DNA from: an uncultured Actinomycetes bacterium | GTDB taxonomy: Bacteria; Actinomycetota; Actinomycetes; S36-B12; CAIYMF01 | Direction: 5' to 3' | Length of the DNA: 35,969 nt | Assembly: GCA_903918645.1 (NCBI GenBank) | Contig: CAIXFH010000188.1 | Location: 1 to 35,969, forward strand | In this document: piece after piece, positions 25,903 to 33,341 of the stretch | How positions within the stretch are numbered: the stretch's first letter is position 1 | Layout: each line of letters starts with the position of its first letter | The notes under the pieces: model-generated | Told to the model about the DNA's origin: nothing | Database searches by the model: none | Seen by the model: the letters and a program-made list of their open reading frames with translations, nothing else | Program-made: the position numbers and the translations under genes

Positions 25903-27369
25903 GTGTCCACTCAGTCTGTTGATCCACGTACCGGTATCGCATTCGGTCCGGTGATCCCTGACACGACTTCGACACAACTCCGGGAGTTCTGTGACGATGC
26001 GGCGCAAGCTGCGCAGCCATGGGGCGATCTGCTCCGCGAGGAGCGAGCCAGGATGCTTCGCGCCGTCGCCGATGCCTTAGATGCTGCGGGCGGCGATCTC
26101 ATTCCACTCGCCGATAGCGAGAGCGCGCTCGGGTTGCCACGACTCACCGGCGAACTTGCTCGCACAACCTTCCAGATTCGCACGTTCGCTGACGCGCTCG
26201 ACGACGGCTCATATCTCGGGGTCATCATTGACCCCGCTGATTCACGCCCCGTCCCGGTTGGGCATCCCGACCTCAGACGAATGCTGGTACCCCTTGGGCC
26301 TGTGGCCGTTTACGGTGCGAGCAACTTCCCGTTCGCCTTCTCGGTTGCAGGCGGCGACACTGCGTCAGCGTTGGCCGCGGGCTGCCCTGTCGTAGTCAAG
26401 GCGCACCCGGCGCATCCGCAGTTATCCGATGCAGTATTGGAGTGCATGCGCGACGCCTTAGCCGCGGCCGGGGCGCCCAGTGGCGTGATCAGCATCGTCC
26501 ACGGGTTCATCGCCGGCGCCGAACTCATTGTCGACCCTGCCATCCGGGCGGGTGCCTTCACTGGATCTGGTCGAGGTGGGCATGCGCTCTTCACTCTCGC
26601 TGCTGGTCGAACTGATCCGATCCCGTTCTACGGTGAACTCGGCAGCGTCAACCCAGTCTTTGTGACGTCATCGGCCGCCACTCGCGACAACCTTGCCGCT
26701 GAGTATCTCGATTCGCTACTCCTTGGTGGTGGGCAGTTCTGTTCCAATCCCAGTGTGCTTGTGGTTCCGAGCGATTCGGGCCTACTCGCATCAATCGTCG
26801 AGCAGGTGAGCGCACGTCCTGATGCAGTGCTGCTGCACGAAGGAGTCGCGCACCTTTTCGCGGCCACCTCAACCCAGTTGGCGTCGATCCATGGAGTGCG
26901 ACTCGCAGCAGGTGCGCTTGGCCCGGCTGGTACCGCAGGCTTCACCCAATCGCCGTTGATCTTCGCGGTAGCGGCAGCCGATGTGATTACGGATCCGAGC
27001 CTGCTCTCCATCGAGTGCTTTGGACCGGCTGGTGTGGTGATCGAGTATGCGTCCACGGACGAGGCGATGGCGGTGGCCAGGCTCGTCCCAGGTTGTCTGG
27101 CTGCCACCATCCATAGCGACGACACCGATCCGCTTGCGGCATCGCTCTTGCCTGTCCTTGCACGTCGTGCCGGTCGGGTGATCTGGAACGGTTGGCCGAC
27201 GGGGGTCGCGGTTACGAGTGCGCAGCAACACGGCGGCCCGCACCCGGCTACGACCAACTCGCTGCACACCTCGGTGGGCACGACCGCGATGAGGCGGTTC
27301 CTGCGGCCGGTCGCCTATCAATCTTTCCCGCAAGCGCTGCTACCTACCGAACTACGTACCACCGAGTGA
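25903..27369 (+). CDS. Alpha-ketoglutaric semialdehyde dehydrogenase (type III-like)
   Basis: A 488-residue aldehyde dehydrogenase of the group oxidising 2,5-dioxopentanoate to 2-oxoglutarate. Diagnostic stretches are GPVAVYGASNFPFAFSVAGG (Asn141), GCPVVVKAHPAHP (Lys166), FTGSGRGG, ELGSVNP (Glu245), GGGQFCSNPSV with catalytic Cys280, and the C-terminal NGWPTGVAVTSAQQHGGPHP substrate loop. The ASNFP and WPTGV...HGGP patterns separate it from ordinary betaine/succinate semialdehyde dehydrogenases. The GTG start has GAGGT six bases upstream. As last gene of the plus arm it supplies the last Weimberg step. The same enzyme also closes hydroxyproline and glucarate routes, but the neighbours favour a pentose. 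Confidence 0.92.
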   Translation: MSTQSVDPRTGIAFGPVIPDTTSTQLREFCDDAAQAAQPWGDLLREERARMLRAVADALDAAGGDLIPLADSESALGLPRLTGELARTTFQIRTFADALDDGSYLGVIIDPADSRPVPVGHPDLRRMLVPLGPVAVYGASNFPFAFSVAGGDTASALAAGCPVVVKAHPAHPQLSDAVLECMRDALAAAGAPSGVISIVHGFIAGAELIVDPAIRAGAFTGSGRGGHALFTLAAGRTDPIPFYGELGSVNPVFVTSSAATRDNLAAEYLDSLLLGGGQFCSNPSVLVVPSDSGLLASIVEQVSARPDAVLLHEGVAHLFAATSTQLASIHGVRLAAGALGPAGTAGFTQSPLIFAVAAADVITDPSLLSIECFGPAGVVIEYASTDEAMAVARLVPGCLAATIHSDDTDPLAASLLPVLARRAGRVIWNGWPTGVAVTSAQQHGGPHPATTNSLHTSVGTTAMRRFLRPVAYQSFPQALLPTELRTTE

Positions 27370-27388
27370 TGCGTGCCGCCAAAGGGTG

Positions 27389-27442
27389 ACAAGTTGGTAA
27401 CAGGTCTGCATCTTATTAAGACAGGTATTTTCACTTGTCTTA
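27389..27442. promoter_or_regulatory. Candidate GntR operator cluster (ACARGT half-sites)
   Basis: Four half-sites occur just before the GntR start: ACAAGT at 27389, ACAGGT at 27400, ACAGGT at 27421 and the inverted ACTTGT at 27433. The direct copies are 11 and 21 bases apart, about one and two helical turns. The last two form TAAGACAGGT-(6)-ACTTGTCTTA (27417-27442), nine of ten bases symmetric. This suits autorepression by the adjacent HutC-type regulator and control of its operon (inference). Confidence 0.55.
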
Positions 27443-27452
27443 TGCTCCAGGC

Positions 27453-28214
27453 ATGACGGTTACCGAAGCAGCCTTAGATCGCGGGTCCGATACCGCGCTC
27501 TGGCGTCAGGTGGCAGACCTGCTCGCGGTCGACATCGAGGCGGGGGAGTTCCCGATCGGTGAACGTCTGCCTAGTGAATCCGCACTCACCGCCCGGCTGG
27601 GAATCAGCCGAGTCACCCTGCGGCAGGCGCTTCGCGCTCTCACTGATCGAGGATTGATCCGGTCAGTGGCCGGCAAGGGCTGGTATGTGGGGTCGGCTGC
27701 GGACTCGCTCGGGTCGAGGCCGCTTTATGAACCACCGGGAGTTCTGCAGTCGTTTAGTGAGATGGCACGCAGTCGTGGGCTGTCTCCTGACTCCGTGCTT
27801 TTGCACTGCGTGGTCAGGCCTGCCACGTGGGAAGAGTCCGCCGAACTTGCGGTCGCACCAGGTGCGCCGCTGGTCTCGTTGCGACGGCTTCGTCGTCTTG
27901 ACGGCTTGCCCGTGGCCATCGATCACAGCCTCGTTCCGGCAGCGCTCCTGCCTGACGTTGATCCAACTGAATTCGTCACCGGTTCACTGCACGAAGGCTT
28001 GCGCCGCCGTGGCTTTGTTCCGGGACGAGCTGAATACGAAGTGCAAGCGATAAGCGCTGACCCTGATCAAGCCAGGCTGCTCGAGGTTGAGCCTGGCTAC
28101 CCATTGCTAGCAGCAGTTGAACTCATGGACGACGTAGAAGGTCGACGAATTGAGAAAGGCCAGATCATCTATCGCGGTGATCGGTACAGATTTCGTGCGG
28201 TGCTCCTGCCCTGA
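27453..28214 (+). CDS. GntR/HutC-family transcriptional regulator with UTRA domain
   Basis: A 253-residue regulator. The N-terminal winged helix (about 12-80) shows LWRQVADLLAVDIEAGEFPI, then GERLPSESALTARLGISRVTLRQALRAL (in parts) and GLIRSVAGKGWYV, the GntR signature. The remainder is a UTRA effector domain with LVSLRRLRRLDGLPVAIDHS and the closing YRGDRYRFRAVL. The UTRA domain usually senses a phosphorylated sugar or histidine-like metabolite. ATG 27453 is preferred, as a TTG six codons earlier would lie inside the palindrome upstream. It precedes the second ABC operon by about 40 bases and is likely its regulator. Confidence 0.92.
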   Translation: MTVTEAALDRGSDTALWRQVADLLAVDIEAGEFPIGERLPSESALTARLGISRVTLRQALRALTDRGLIRSVAGKGWYVGSAADSLGSRPLYEPPGVLQSFSEMARSRGLSPDSVLLHCVVRPATWEESAELAVAPGAPLVSLRRLRRLDGLPVAIDHSLVPAALLPDVDPTEFVTGSLHEGLRRRGFVPGRAEYEVQAISADPDQARLLEVEPGYPLLAAVELMDDVEGRRIEKGQIIYRGDRYRFRAVLLP

Positions 28215-28253
28215 CCGACATCTCGGTGGGGTTTCATCAAGAAAGGTATGACT

Positions 28254-29624
28254 ATGCGCATTCGAAGCAGGAAAGCGATCTACGGTTTGGCCGCTGGCGT
28301 TGCTGCAGTCTCACTCGCGTTGAGTGGCTGCACCGCGTCGAGCGACACGCCAGTTGCTAGCACCAGCCCGTCAGCCGCGACTCAGGGTGATGACCCTGAG
28401 AACGCAGCGTTGACCTACTGGTACTGGGGCGAGAGTGATGCACCTGGGGCCAACGACTGGATGAAGGCGCGCATTGCCGATTACCAGACTGCGCACCCTG
28501 GCGTCACGATCAACTTCGTCGAGCAATCCACCGACACCTTGATTGGTGCATTCTCCACCACGGCGCAGACCAAGAGCGGCCCGGACATCGCCACGCAGTG
28601 GGCCACCATCCCCGTCCTGTCTCAGGCGTGGGCCGGCGCAATTGCGCCGATCAGCGACTACGTTCCCGCGAGCGAGACCGACAACTGGATCGGTACGCAG
28701 GAGAACACCGATAAGGGCAAGATCTGGGGAGTTCCGCTGTATGTCATCGGTATCCCGCTGGCCTACAACAAGGACCTGTTCACAAAGGCTGGTATCGCCA
28801 ATGGGCCCACCACCTTCGACGAGCTGATCAGTGACTGCGGCGCTCTTAAGGCTGCCGGCATCTCGCCGGTCGGAATGGGCAACAAGGACGGCTACTTCGG
28901 TGCCTGGTTCTTCTCCAACTTCGGCAAGCAGCAGCTTGACGATGTGAGCGAGCTCAAGAGCGCGATCGTCGGCACCAACAACATCGCCGACCCGAAGTAC
29001 ACCGGCTTCTACCAAGCGATGTACGACATGAAGCAGAAGGGCTGCCTCAACGACGACATCGGCTCGGTCACCCTCGATCAGGGCATGGCCAAGTTCGAGC
29101 AGGGCAAGGCCGCGATGGCATGGGGCACTGATGGTCTGGTCACCAAGTGGTCCAAGGCTCTCGGCGCTGACAAGATCGGCGTCGTCAAGACTCCGGTGTG
29201 GGGCACGGGCAAGCTCGCCTCGGTCTACAACACCACGCAGTCCTCAACCGCGTTCATCACATCGTGGTCGCAGCACCCGAAGGCGGCCGCACAGTTCCTG
29301 ACGTTCCTGCACTCGCCAGAGAACCAGGCGAGCTGGTACGCGGCCACGGGCATCTTCCCGGCCGACACCCGATTCGACCAGACGGCGATCCAGACCGACC
29401 TGGCCAAGCAGCTGTGGGCATTTGACTCATCGCCTGGTGCGGTGTGGCTCGAGAACTACCTGCCACCGTCAGTTGACGGTGACGGAGACCTCGCGGCCGG
29501 ACAGGTCATCACCAGTGGCGGCTCGGTTGCCGATGCCGTCTCGACCTTCCAGAAGGCGGTCGAGAAGTGGCGGGCAACCAACACCGATGAGGTCAAGAAC
29601 TACACCGCCTGGGCTGGTCAGTGA
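28254..29624 (+). CDS. ABC transporter sugar-binding lipoprotein (second system)
   Basis: A 456-residue solute-binding lipoprotein. The signal MRIRSRKAIYGLAAGVAAVS runs into LALSGC with lipidated Cys26, then a Ser/Thr-rich linker. The mature domain includes ALTYWYWGESDAPGAND, GVPLYVIGIPLAYNKDLF and GKAAMAWGTDGLVTKWSK, family-1 carbohydrate binding features. The ATG at 28254 has AAAGG seven bases upstream. An ATG two codons earlier is too close to that site. Sequence differs clearly from the first binding protein (YWYWGES versus LWHNYGT), so the ligand is probably different. Confidence 0.92.
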   Translation: MRIRSRKAIYGLAAGVAAVSLALSGCTASSDTPVASTSPSAATQGDDPENAALTYWYWGESDAPGANDWMKARIADYQTAHPGVTINFVEQSTDTLIGAFSTTAQTKSGPDIATQWATIPVLSQAWAGAIAPISDYVPASETDNWIGTQENTDKGKIWGVPLYVIGIPLAYNKDLFTKAGIANGPTTFDELISDCGALKAAGISPVGMGNKDGYFGAWFFSNFGKQQLDDVSELKSAIVGTNNIADPKYTGFYQAMYDMKQKGCLNDDIGSVTLDQGMAKFEQGKAAMAWGTDGLVTKWSKALGADKIGVVKTPVWGTGKLASVYNTTQSSTAFITSWSQHPKAAAQFLTFLHSPENQASWYAATGIFPADTRFDQTAIQTDLAKQLWAFDSSPGAVWLENYLPPSVDGDGDLAAGQVITSGGSVADAVSTFQKAVEKWRATNTDEVKNYTAWAGQ

Positions 29625-30580
29625 CTGATCCAGCACTAGTTCGTTCGTCTGCGGCCGCGCCTTGGGGTGCGGCCGCAGACGAACGGGTGCGTCCGGCCGG
29701 CGCCCGCAAGCGTCGGCGGCAGTTGTGGTCATATCTGTTCGTCGTGCCTGCAGTCTTGGGCATGGGATTTGGCTTCGTCTTCCCGCTCGTCACGGTGGTT
29801 CGCAACAGCTTCTACGCGGGCTCGTTCTACAAGCTCAGCTTCGTAGGCTTTGACAACTACCGCTTCATCTTTGGTGACGACGTCTTTATTCGCTCTCTTA
29901 CCAACAACTTTCGGCTGTTGCTCACCGTGCCGTTCATGACCATCGTGGCGCTGCTCGTCGCCGTGATCCTCAACGACGGTATCCGTGGCTGGAAGGTCTA
30001 CCGGTCCTCGATCTTTCTGCCATACATCCTTCCGGCTGCTGGTATCGGCTTGACTTTCAGTGTCTTTCTGCAATTCAACGGTGGGCTCAACACCTTCCTG
30101 CGTTCTGTCGGGCTCAGCTCGATCGCGGCCGACTGGCTTGGATCGCAGACCTGGGCCATCTGGTCGGTTGGTGGCGTGGTGGTCTGGCAGCAGCTCGGGT
30201 TCGGTGTTGTCGTCTTCCTGGCCGCATTGCTCTCGCTGCCGCCCGAAGTCACTGAGGCGGCTCGGATCGACGGGGCCTCATGGTGGCAGCTGCAGACCAA
30301 GATTCACGTGCCACAAATCCGTACCGCGATCGAGTTCTTCATGGTCACCGAGGCCATCACGGTGCTCTCGTGGGTATTCACCTACGTCTACGTGCTCACC
30401 CTTGGCGGACCGGGCAACTCGTCGTCAGTGATGGAGTTCTACATCTGGAAGAACGGTTTCGCGCAAGGGTCTGTGGGCCTAGCCAACGCAGCCGCAGTCG
30501 TAGTGCTGCTCATCGCCAGTGTGCTCATCGCGATATACCTACGGTTGCGCGCAAGGCCCGATGCTGGGGCGCGGCTGTGA
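29621..30580 (+). CDS. ABC sugar transporter permease (MalF-like, second system)
   Basis: A 319-residue permease if started at GTG 29621, which overlaps the binding-protein stop (GTGA). An in-frame GTG at 29687 would give 297 residues and leave the strong hairpin at 29643-29684 outside the coding sequence. Neither start has a clear ribosome site. Six membrane segments follow a basic stretch (GARKRRRQLW), the first being LFVVPAVLGMGFGFVFPLVT. The EAA loop is VTEAARIDGASWWQLQTKIH. It pairs with the permease directly downstream. Confidence 0.9.
   Translation: MTDPALVRSSAAAPWGAAADERVRPAGARKRRRQLWSYLFVVPAVLGMGFGFVFPLVTVVRNSFYAGSFYKLSFVGFDNYRFIFGDDVFIRSLTNNFRLLLTVPFMTIVALLVAVILNDGIRGWKVYRSSIFLPYILPAAGIGLTFSVFLQFNGGLNTFLRSVGLSSIAADWLGSQTWAIWSVGGVVVWQQLGFGVVVFLAALLSLPPEVTEAARIDGASWWQLQTKIHVPQIRTAIEFFMVTEAITVLSWVFTYVYVLTLGGPGNSSSVMEFYIWKNGFAQGSVGLANAAAVVVLLIASVLIAIYLRLRARPDAGARL
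29643..29684 (+). other. Perfect 16-bp inverted repeat at the binding-protein/permease junction
   Basis: GTTCGTCTGCGGCCGC and GCGGCCGCAGACGAAC are perfect reverse complements separated by ten bases (29659-29668). The repeat begins 19 bases after the binding-protein stop. It lies inside the permease reading frame only if translation starts at 29621. A stem this strong (12 of 16 pairs G-C) should fold in mRNA. Position matches the stem-loop behind the first binding-protein gene. Confidence 0.8.
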
Positions 30581-31401
30581 AGATCAGCGGTCTCGCGTCA
30601 ATCCCGCGGCACGTCCTGCTTGCGATCTTGACCGTGGCTTCCCTCGCGCCACTGATCTTCATGGTGCTCACCAGTGTGAAGAGCCCGGACGAGTACGAGC
30701 AGAATCCGGCCGGGCTCCCGCACACAGTCACCTTCAGCAACTACGTCCACGCCCTGGTTGATCTGCCCACTCTCACCTGGGCGCTGAATAGCCTTCTTGT
30801 CACAGTGATCTCAGTGGCGATCTCGACCGTTGCAGGCGCAATGGCGGCCTACGCAATCAGTTTCGGCACTTTCCGCGGCCGCACGCCGCTGCTCATGGGA
30901 AGTATCGCGGCGATCATGGTCCCGCCTGTGGTGCTTGTGGTGCCGATGTTCGTCACGATGGTCAACCTCAAACTCATCAACAACCTCGGCTCGGTCATCT
31001 TGTTCTACTCGTGCTTGCTCATCCCGTTCTCGATCTTCTTCCTCTACAACTTCTTCCGCACGGTGCCAAGCGAGCTGGTCGAAGCCGCGGTGGTCGACGG
31101 CGCTGGCCCGCTCCGTACGTTGTGGTCAGTGGTCATGCCATTGGCAAAGCCCGCGCTCGTCACTGTCGGCGTCGTCAATGCGATCTGGGCCTGGAACGAG
31201 TTGTTGATCGCGTTGGTGTTCCTGCAGGACGAACGCAGCCGTACGTTGATGGCCGGGCTCACCCTGCTGCAGGGCCGCTATGTCACCAACCAACCGTTGG
31301 TGCTTGCAGTCGCGACTCTGTCCATCCTTCCGGTTGCGGCGTTCTACCTGCTTTCGCAGCGCGCGTTCGTCCGCGGTCTCACAGCAGGGATCGGCAAATG
31401 A
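30577..31401 (+). CDS. ABC sugar transporter permease (MalG-like, second system)
   Basis: A 274-residue permease starting at GTG 30577, which overlaps the previous permease stop (GTGA). Membrane segments begin HVLLAILTVASLAPLIFMVL. The EAA loop is LVEAAVVDGAGPLRTLWSVV near residue 175, and the end FVRGLTAGIGK is typical of MalG-like proteins. A longer frame reading upstream to 30280 overlaps the first permease and is rejected. No ATP-binding subunit is encoded with it. Confidence 0.92.
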   Translation: MKISGLASIPRHVLLAILTVASLAPLIFMVLTSVKSPDEYEQNPAGLPHTVTFSNYVHALVDLPTLTWALNSLLVTVISVAISTVAGAMAAYAISFGTFRGRTPLLMGSIAAIMVPPVVLVVPMFVTMVNLKLINNLGSVILFYSCLLIPFSIFFLYNFFRTVPSELVEAAVVDGAGPLRTLWSVVMPLAKPALVTVGVVNAIWAWNELLIALVFLQDERSRTLMAGLTLLQGRYVTNQPLVLAVATLSILPVAAFYLLSQRAFVRGLTAGIGK

Positions 31402-32375
31402 TCGAGTTGGTCGCCTTCGGTGAGGTCAATCCCGACATCGTTGTTACCGGTGTCGGCGAGCTCGCCTTCGGGCAAAGCGAGGACATCATCGGGGTCACCA
31501 CGATGACCATCGGTAGTTCGGTTGCGATCATGGCGTCTGGCGCCGCTCGCCTTGGAGTCGCAGTCGGGCTCGTCGGGGTGATTGGTGATGACGGGTTCGG
31601 CGCCTTCATGCTCGAGCGGCTCGCCGAGCGTGGGGTCGACACCTCGCTGGTGCGCACGATCACCGGAGGTCGCACCGGTTCCTCGGTGATCCTGGTGCGG
31701 GCCGACGATGCCAATGATCGGCACATCCTCACGGACTTCGGCGTTATGGGTGATCTCCTCGCTACCGACGTCGCGCTCGACCAACTCCCTGACCTACGGC
31801 ATCTGCATATCGGGTCGTGGTTCCTGCAGACCGGTGCGGTCGCTGCGCTACCCCAGTTGCTGAAAGCGGTTCGTGCTCAAGGGATTACGACCTCGGTCGA
31901 TCCCAACGATGACCCTGTTCGCGAGTGGGACTTGGGACTTCCCGCGGCGCTCGTCGACGTTGACATCCTGTTCTGCAACGAACCCGAGGCACTTGGCTTG
32001 GCTAGGAGCGAAGCCGGGCGACTCGATGCGGCGCGACAGCTTCTCGCCCGCATGCCAACCGACTCTCCATCGGTGGTGGTTCTCAAATGCGGCGCTGAAG
32101 GTGCTTACGCGCTGACTCGTGAAGGCGCGTGGCACGTGCAAGCGCCCGTGATGGACGTCGTCGATACGGTCGGAGCCGGTGACAGCCTTACGGCTGGATT
32201 CCTGGCCGCACGACTTAGCGGTGAGCCAATCGGCGAGGCACTACGCCTTGGCGTTGCCGCCGGCAGTTTATCGACGCAAGCCAGTGGTGGCACCACAGCA
32301 CAACCCGAACTTGGTGCGGCCCTTGAGTTGGCTCGCACTCTGAAAGTCACCCACGAACCTGTATTGCCCCACTAG
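31398..32375 (+). CDS. PfkB/ribokinase-family carbohydrate kinase
   Basis: A 325-residue cytoplasmic sugar kinase. It has the N-terminal substrate-side GEVNPDIVV and TIGSSVAIMASGAARLG (variant of the GG-N-A motif). PfkB signature 2 is at DTVGAGDSLTAGFLAARL, with catalytic base Asp262 and the anion hole GAGD. The ATG overlaps the permease stop (ATGA), so it is cotranscribed and translationally coupled with the transporter. It should phosphorylate the imported compound. Beside a SIS deglycase/isomerase-like gene it resembles FrlD (fructosamine 6-kinase) in role (inference). Ribose, fructose or KDG kinase are alternatives. Confidence 0.9.
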   Translation: MIELVAFGEVNPDIVVTGVGELAFGQSEDIIGVTTMTIGSSVAIMASGAARLGVAVGLVGVIGDDGFGAFMLERLAERGVDTSLVRTITGGRTGSSVILVRADDANDRHILTDFGVMGDLLATDVALDQLPDLRHLHIGSWFLQTGAVAALPQLLKAVRAQGITTSVDPNDDPVREWDLGLPAALVDVDILFCNEPEALGLARSEAGRLDAARQLLARMPTDSPSVVVLKCGAEGAYALTREGAWHVQAPVMDVVDTVGAGDSLTAGFLAARLSGEPIGEALRLGVAAGSLSTQASGGTTAQPELGAALELARTLKVTHEPVLPH

Positions 32376-32376
32376 T

Positions 32377-32408
32377 GCGCAACGTCATTGATCGCATTGA
32401 CGTTGCGC
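32377..32408 (+). other. Intercistronic stem-loop between kinase and SIS genes
   Basis: GCGCAACGTCA and TGACGTTGCGC are perfect 11-base reverse complements around a ten-base loop. The stem begins two bases after the kinase stop and ends 24 bases before the SIS-gene GTG. No T tract follows, so it is more likely an mRNA processing/stability or partial-termination element than a full terminator. Confidence 0.65.
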
Positions 32409-32432
32409 GCGTTAGAAACGAGGCTTGATCAC

Positions 32433-33341
32433 GTGACCGCACCCCGACCCACCACAGGCACTGCCACCTGGGACGAGATCGCTAGCCAGCCAGATTGCTG
32501 GCTCACGGCTCAGGCGCAAGCCGACACGGCGCTCGCCGGGTTCCCCGAGCCGGGTGAGCGAGTCCTCATCTTGGGCTGTGGCACCTCTTACTACGTGGCG
32601 CAGGCCTGGTCGTGGCTGCGCGAGCAAGCCGGTCAGGGCGTCACCGATGCATTGATCGCCAGCGAACTCACGGCGCGGCATCGAGGTTACGACCGAGTGG
32701 TGGCGATCAGTCGTTCGGGAACCTCGATTGACGTCGTTGACTCTCTCGCGCTGCTCGACGGCTCTGCACCCATCACGGCGGTGCTCGGTGAACTCGGCAC
32801 GCCGGTAGGCGAGTTGGCTACCGACATCATCGACTTGTCGTATGCAGATGAAACCAGTGTCGTGCAGACCAGGTTCCCGAGCACGATGCTTGCGCTGGTT
32901 CGCGCCCGACTCGGCGGTGCTGCCGCGGCCCGGGCCGAGCTCGTCGACCGTGGCCGTGCCGCAGTCGCGGCAGGTGCAAGCGAGCCGATGCCACGGCAAC
33001 TCGTTGTACTCGGATCAGGTTGGGCTGCTGCGATTGCTCAGGAAGCGGCGCTCAAATGCCGTGAGTCGGCTGGGATGTGGGCCGAAGCATATGCAACCGG
33101 CGAGTATCGGCACGGTCCGATCAGTGTTGCGGGGCCAGGCACCTTGGTGTGGGGAGTCAGCGAGATTCCCGCGATAGTGGTCAGTGCTATCGAGGCGACG
33201 GGCGCACGAGTTCGGCAGAGCGGCCCCGAGCCGTTGGCAGAGCTGATCCAGCTCCAGCAGCATGCAGTGACCTGGGCAGCTTCGGTGGGTCGTGATTCTG
33301 ACTTGCCGATGCACTTGAGTAGATCGGTGCTGACAACATGA
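32433..33341 (+). CDS. SIS-domain sugar-phosphate isomerase/deglycase (GlmS/AgaS/FrlB-like)
   Basis: A 302-residue protein with two sugar-isomerase (SIS) domains, about 45-165 and 185-300. The first shows VLILGCGTSYYVAQAW and AISRSGTSIDVVDSL, the phosphosugar-binding loops. The second shows LGSGWAAAIAQEAALKCRES and AEAYATGEYRHGP, equivalent to the GlmS ALKLKE...GELKHGP region, with Glu211 and His227 as likely catalytic residues. There is no glutaminase domain, so it is a deaminase, deglycase or ketose/aldose isomerase, not GlmS. GTG 32433 with CGAGG upstream is the chosen start. An upstream TTG lies in the hairpin. It follows a PfkB kinase, as in frl systems. Confidence 0.88.
   Translation: MTAPRPTTGTATWDEIASQPDCWLTAQAQADTALAGFPEPGERVLILGCGTSYYVAQAWSWLREQAGQGVTDALIASELTARHRGYDRVVAISRSGTSIDVVDSLALLDGSAPITAVLGELGTPVGELATDIIDLSYADETSVVQTRFPSTMLALVRARLGGAAAARAELVDRGRAAVAAGASEPMPRQLVVLGSGWAAAIAQEAALKCRESAGMWAEAYATGEYRHGPISVAGPGTLVWGVSEIPAIVVSAIEATGARVRQSGPEPLAELIQLQQHAVTWAASVGRDSDLPMHLSRSVLTT

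Noticed and set aside
26628-27281. Minus-strand frame (217 codons) opposite the semialdehyde dehydrogenase gene
   Set aside because: Ser/Thr/Pro/Ala-rich with no recognisable domain, fully antisense to a well-supported gene.
27435-27452. TTG start for the GntR regulator
   Set aside because: It lies inside the operator palindrome and adds six unconserved residues; ATG 27453 is more likely.
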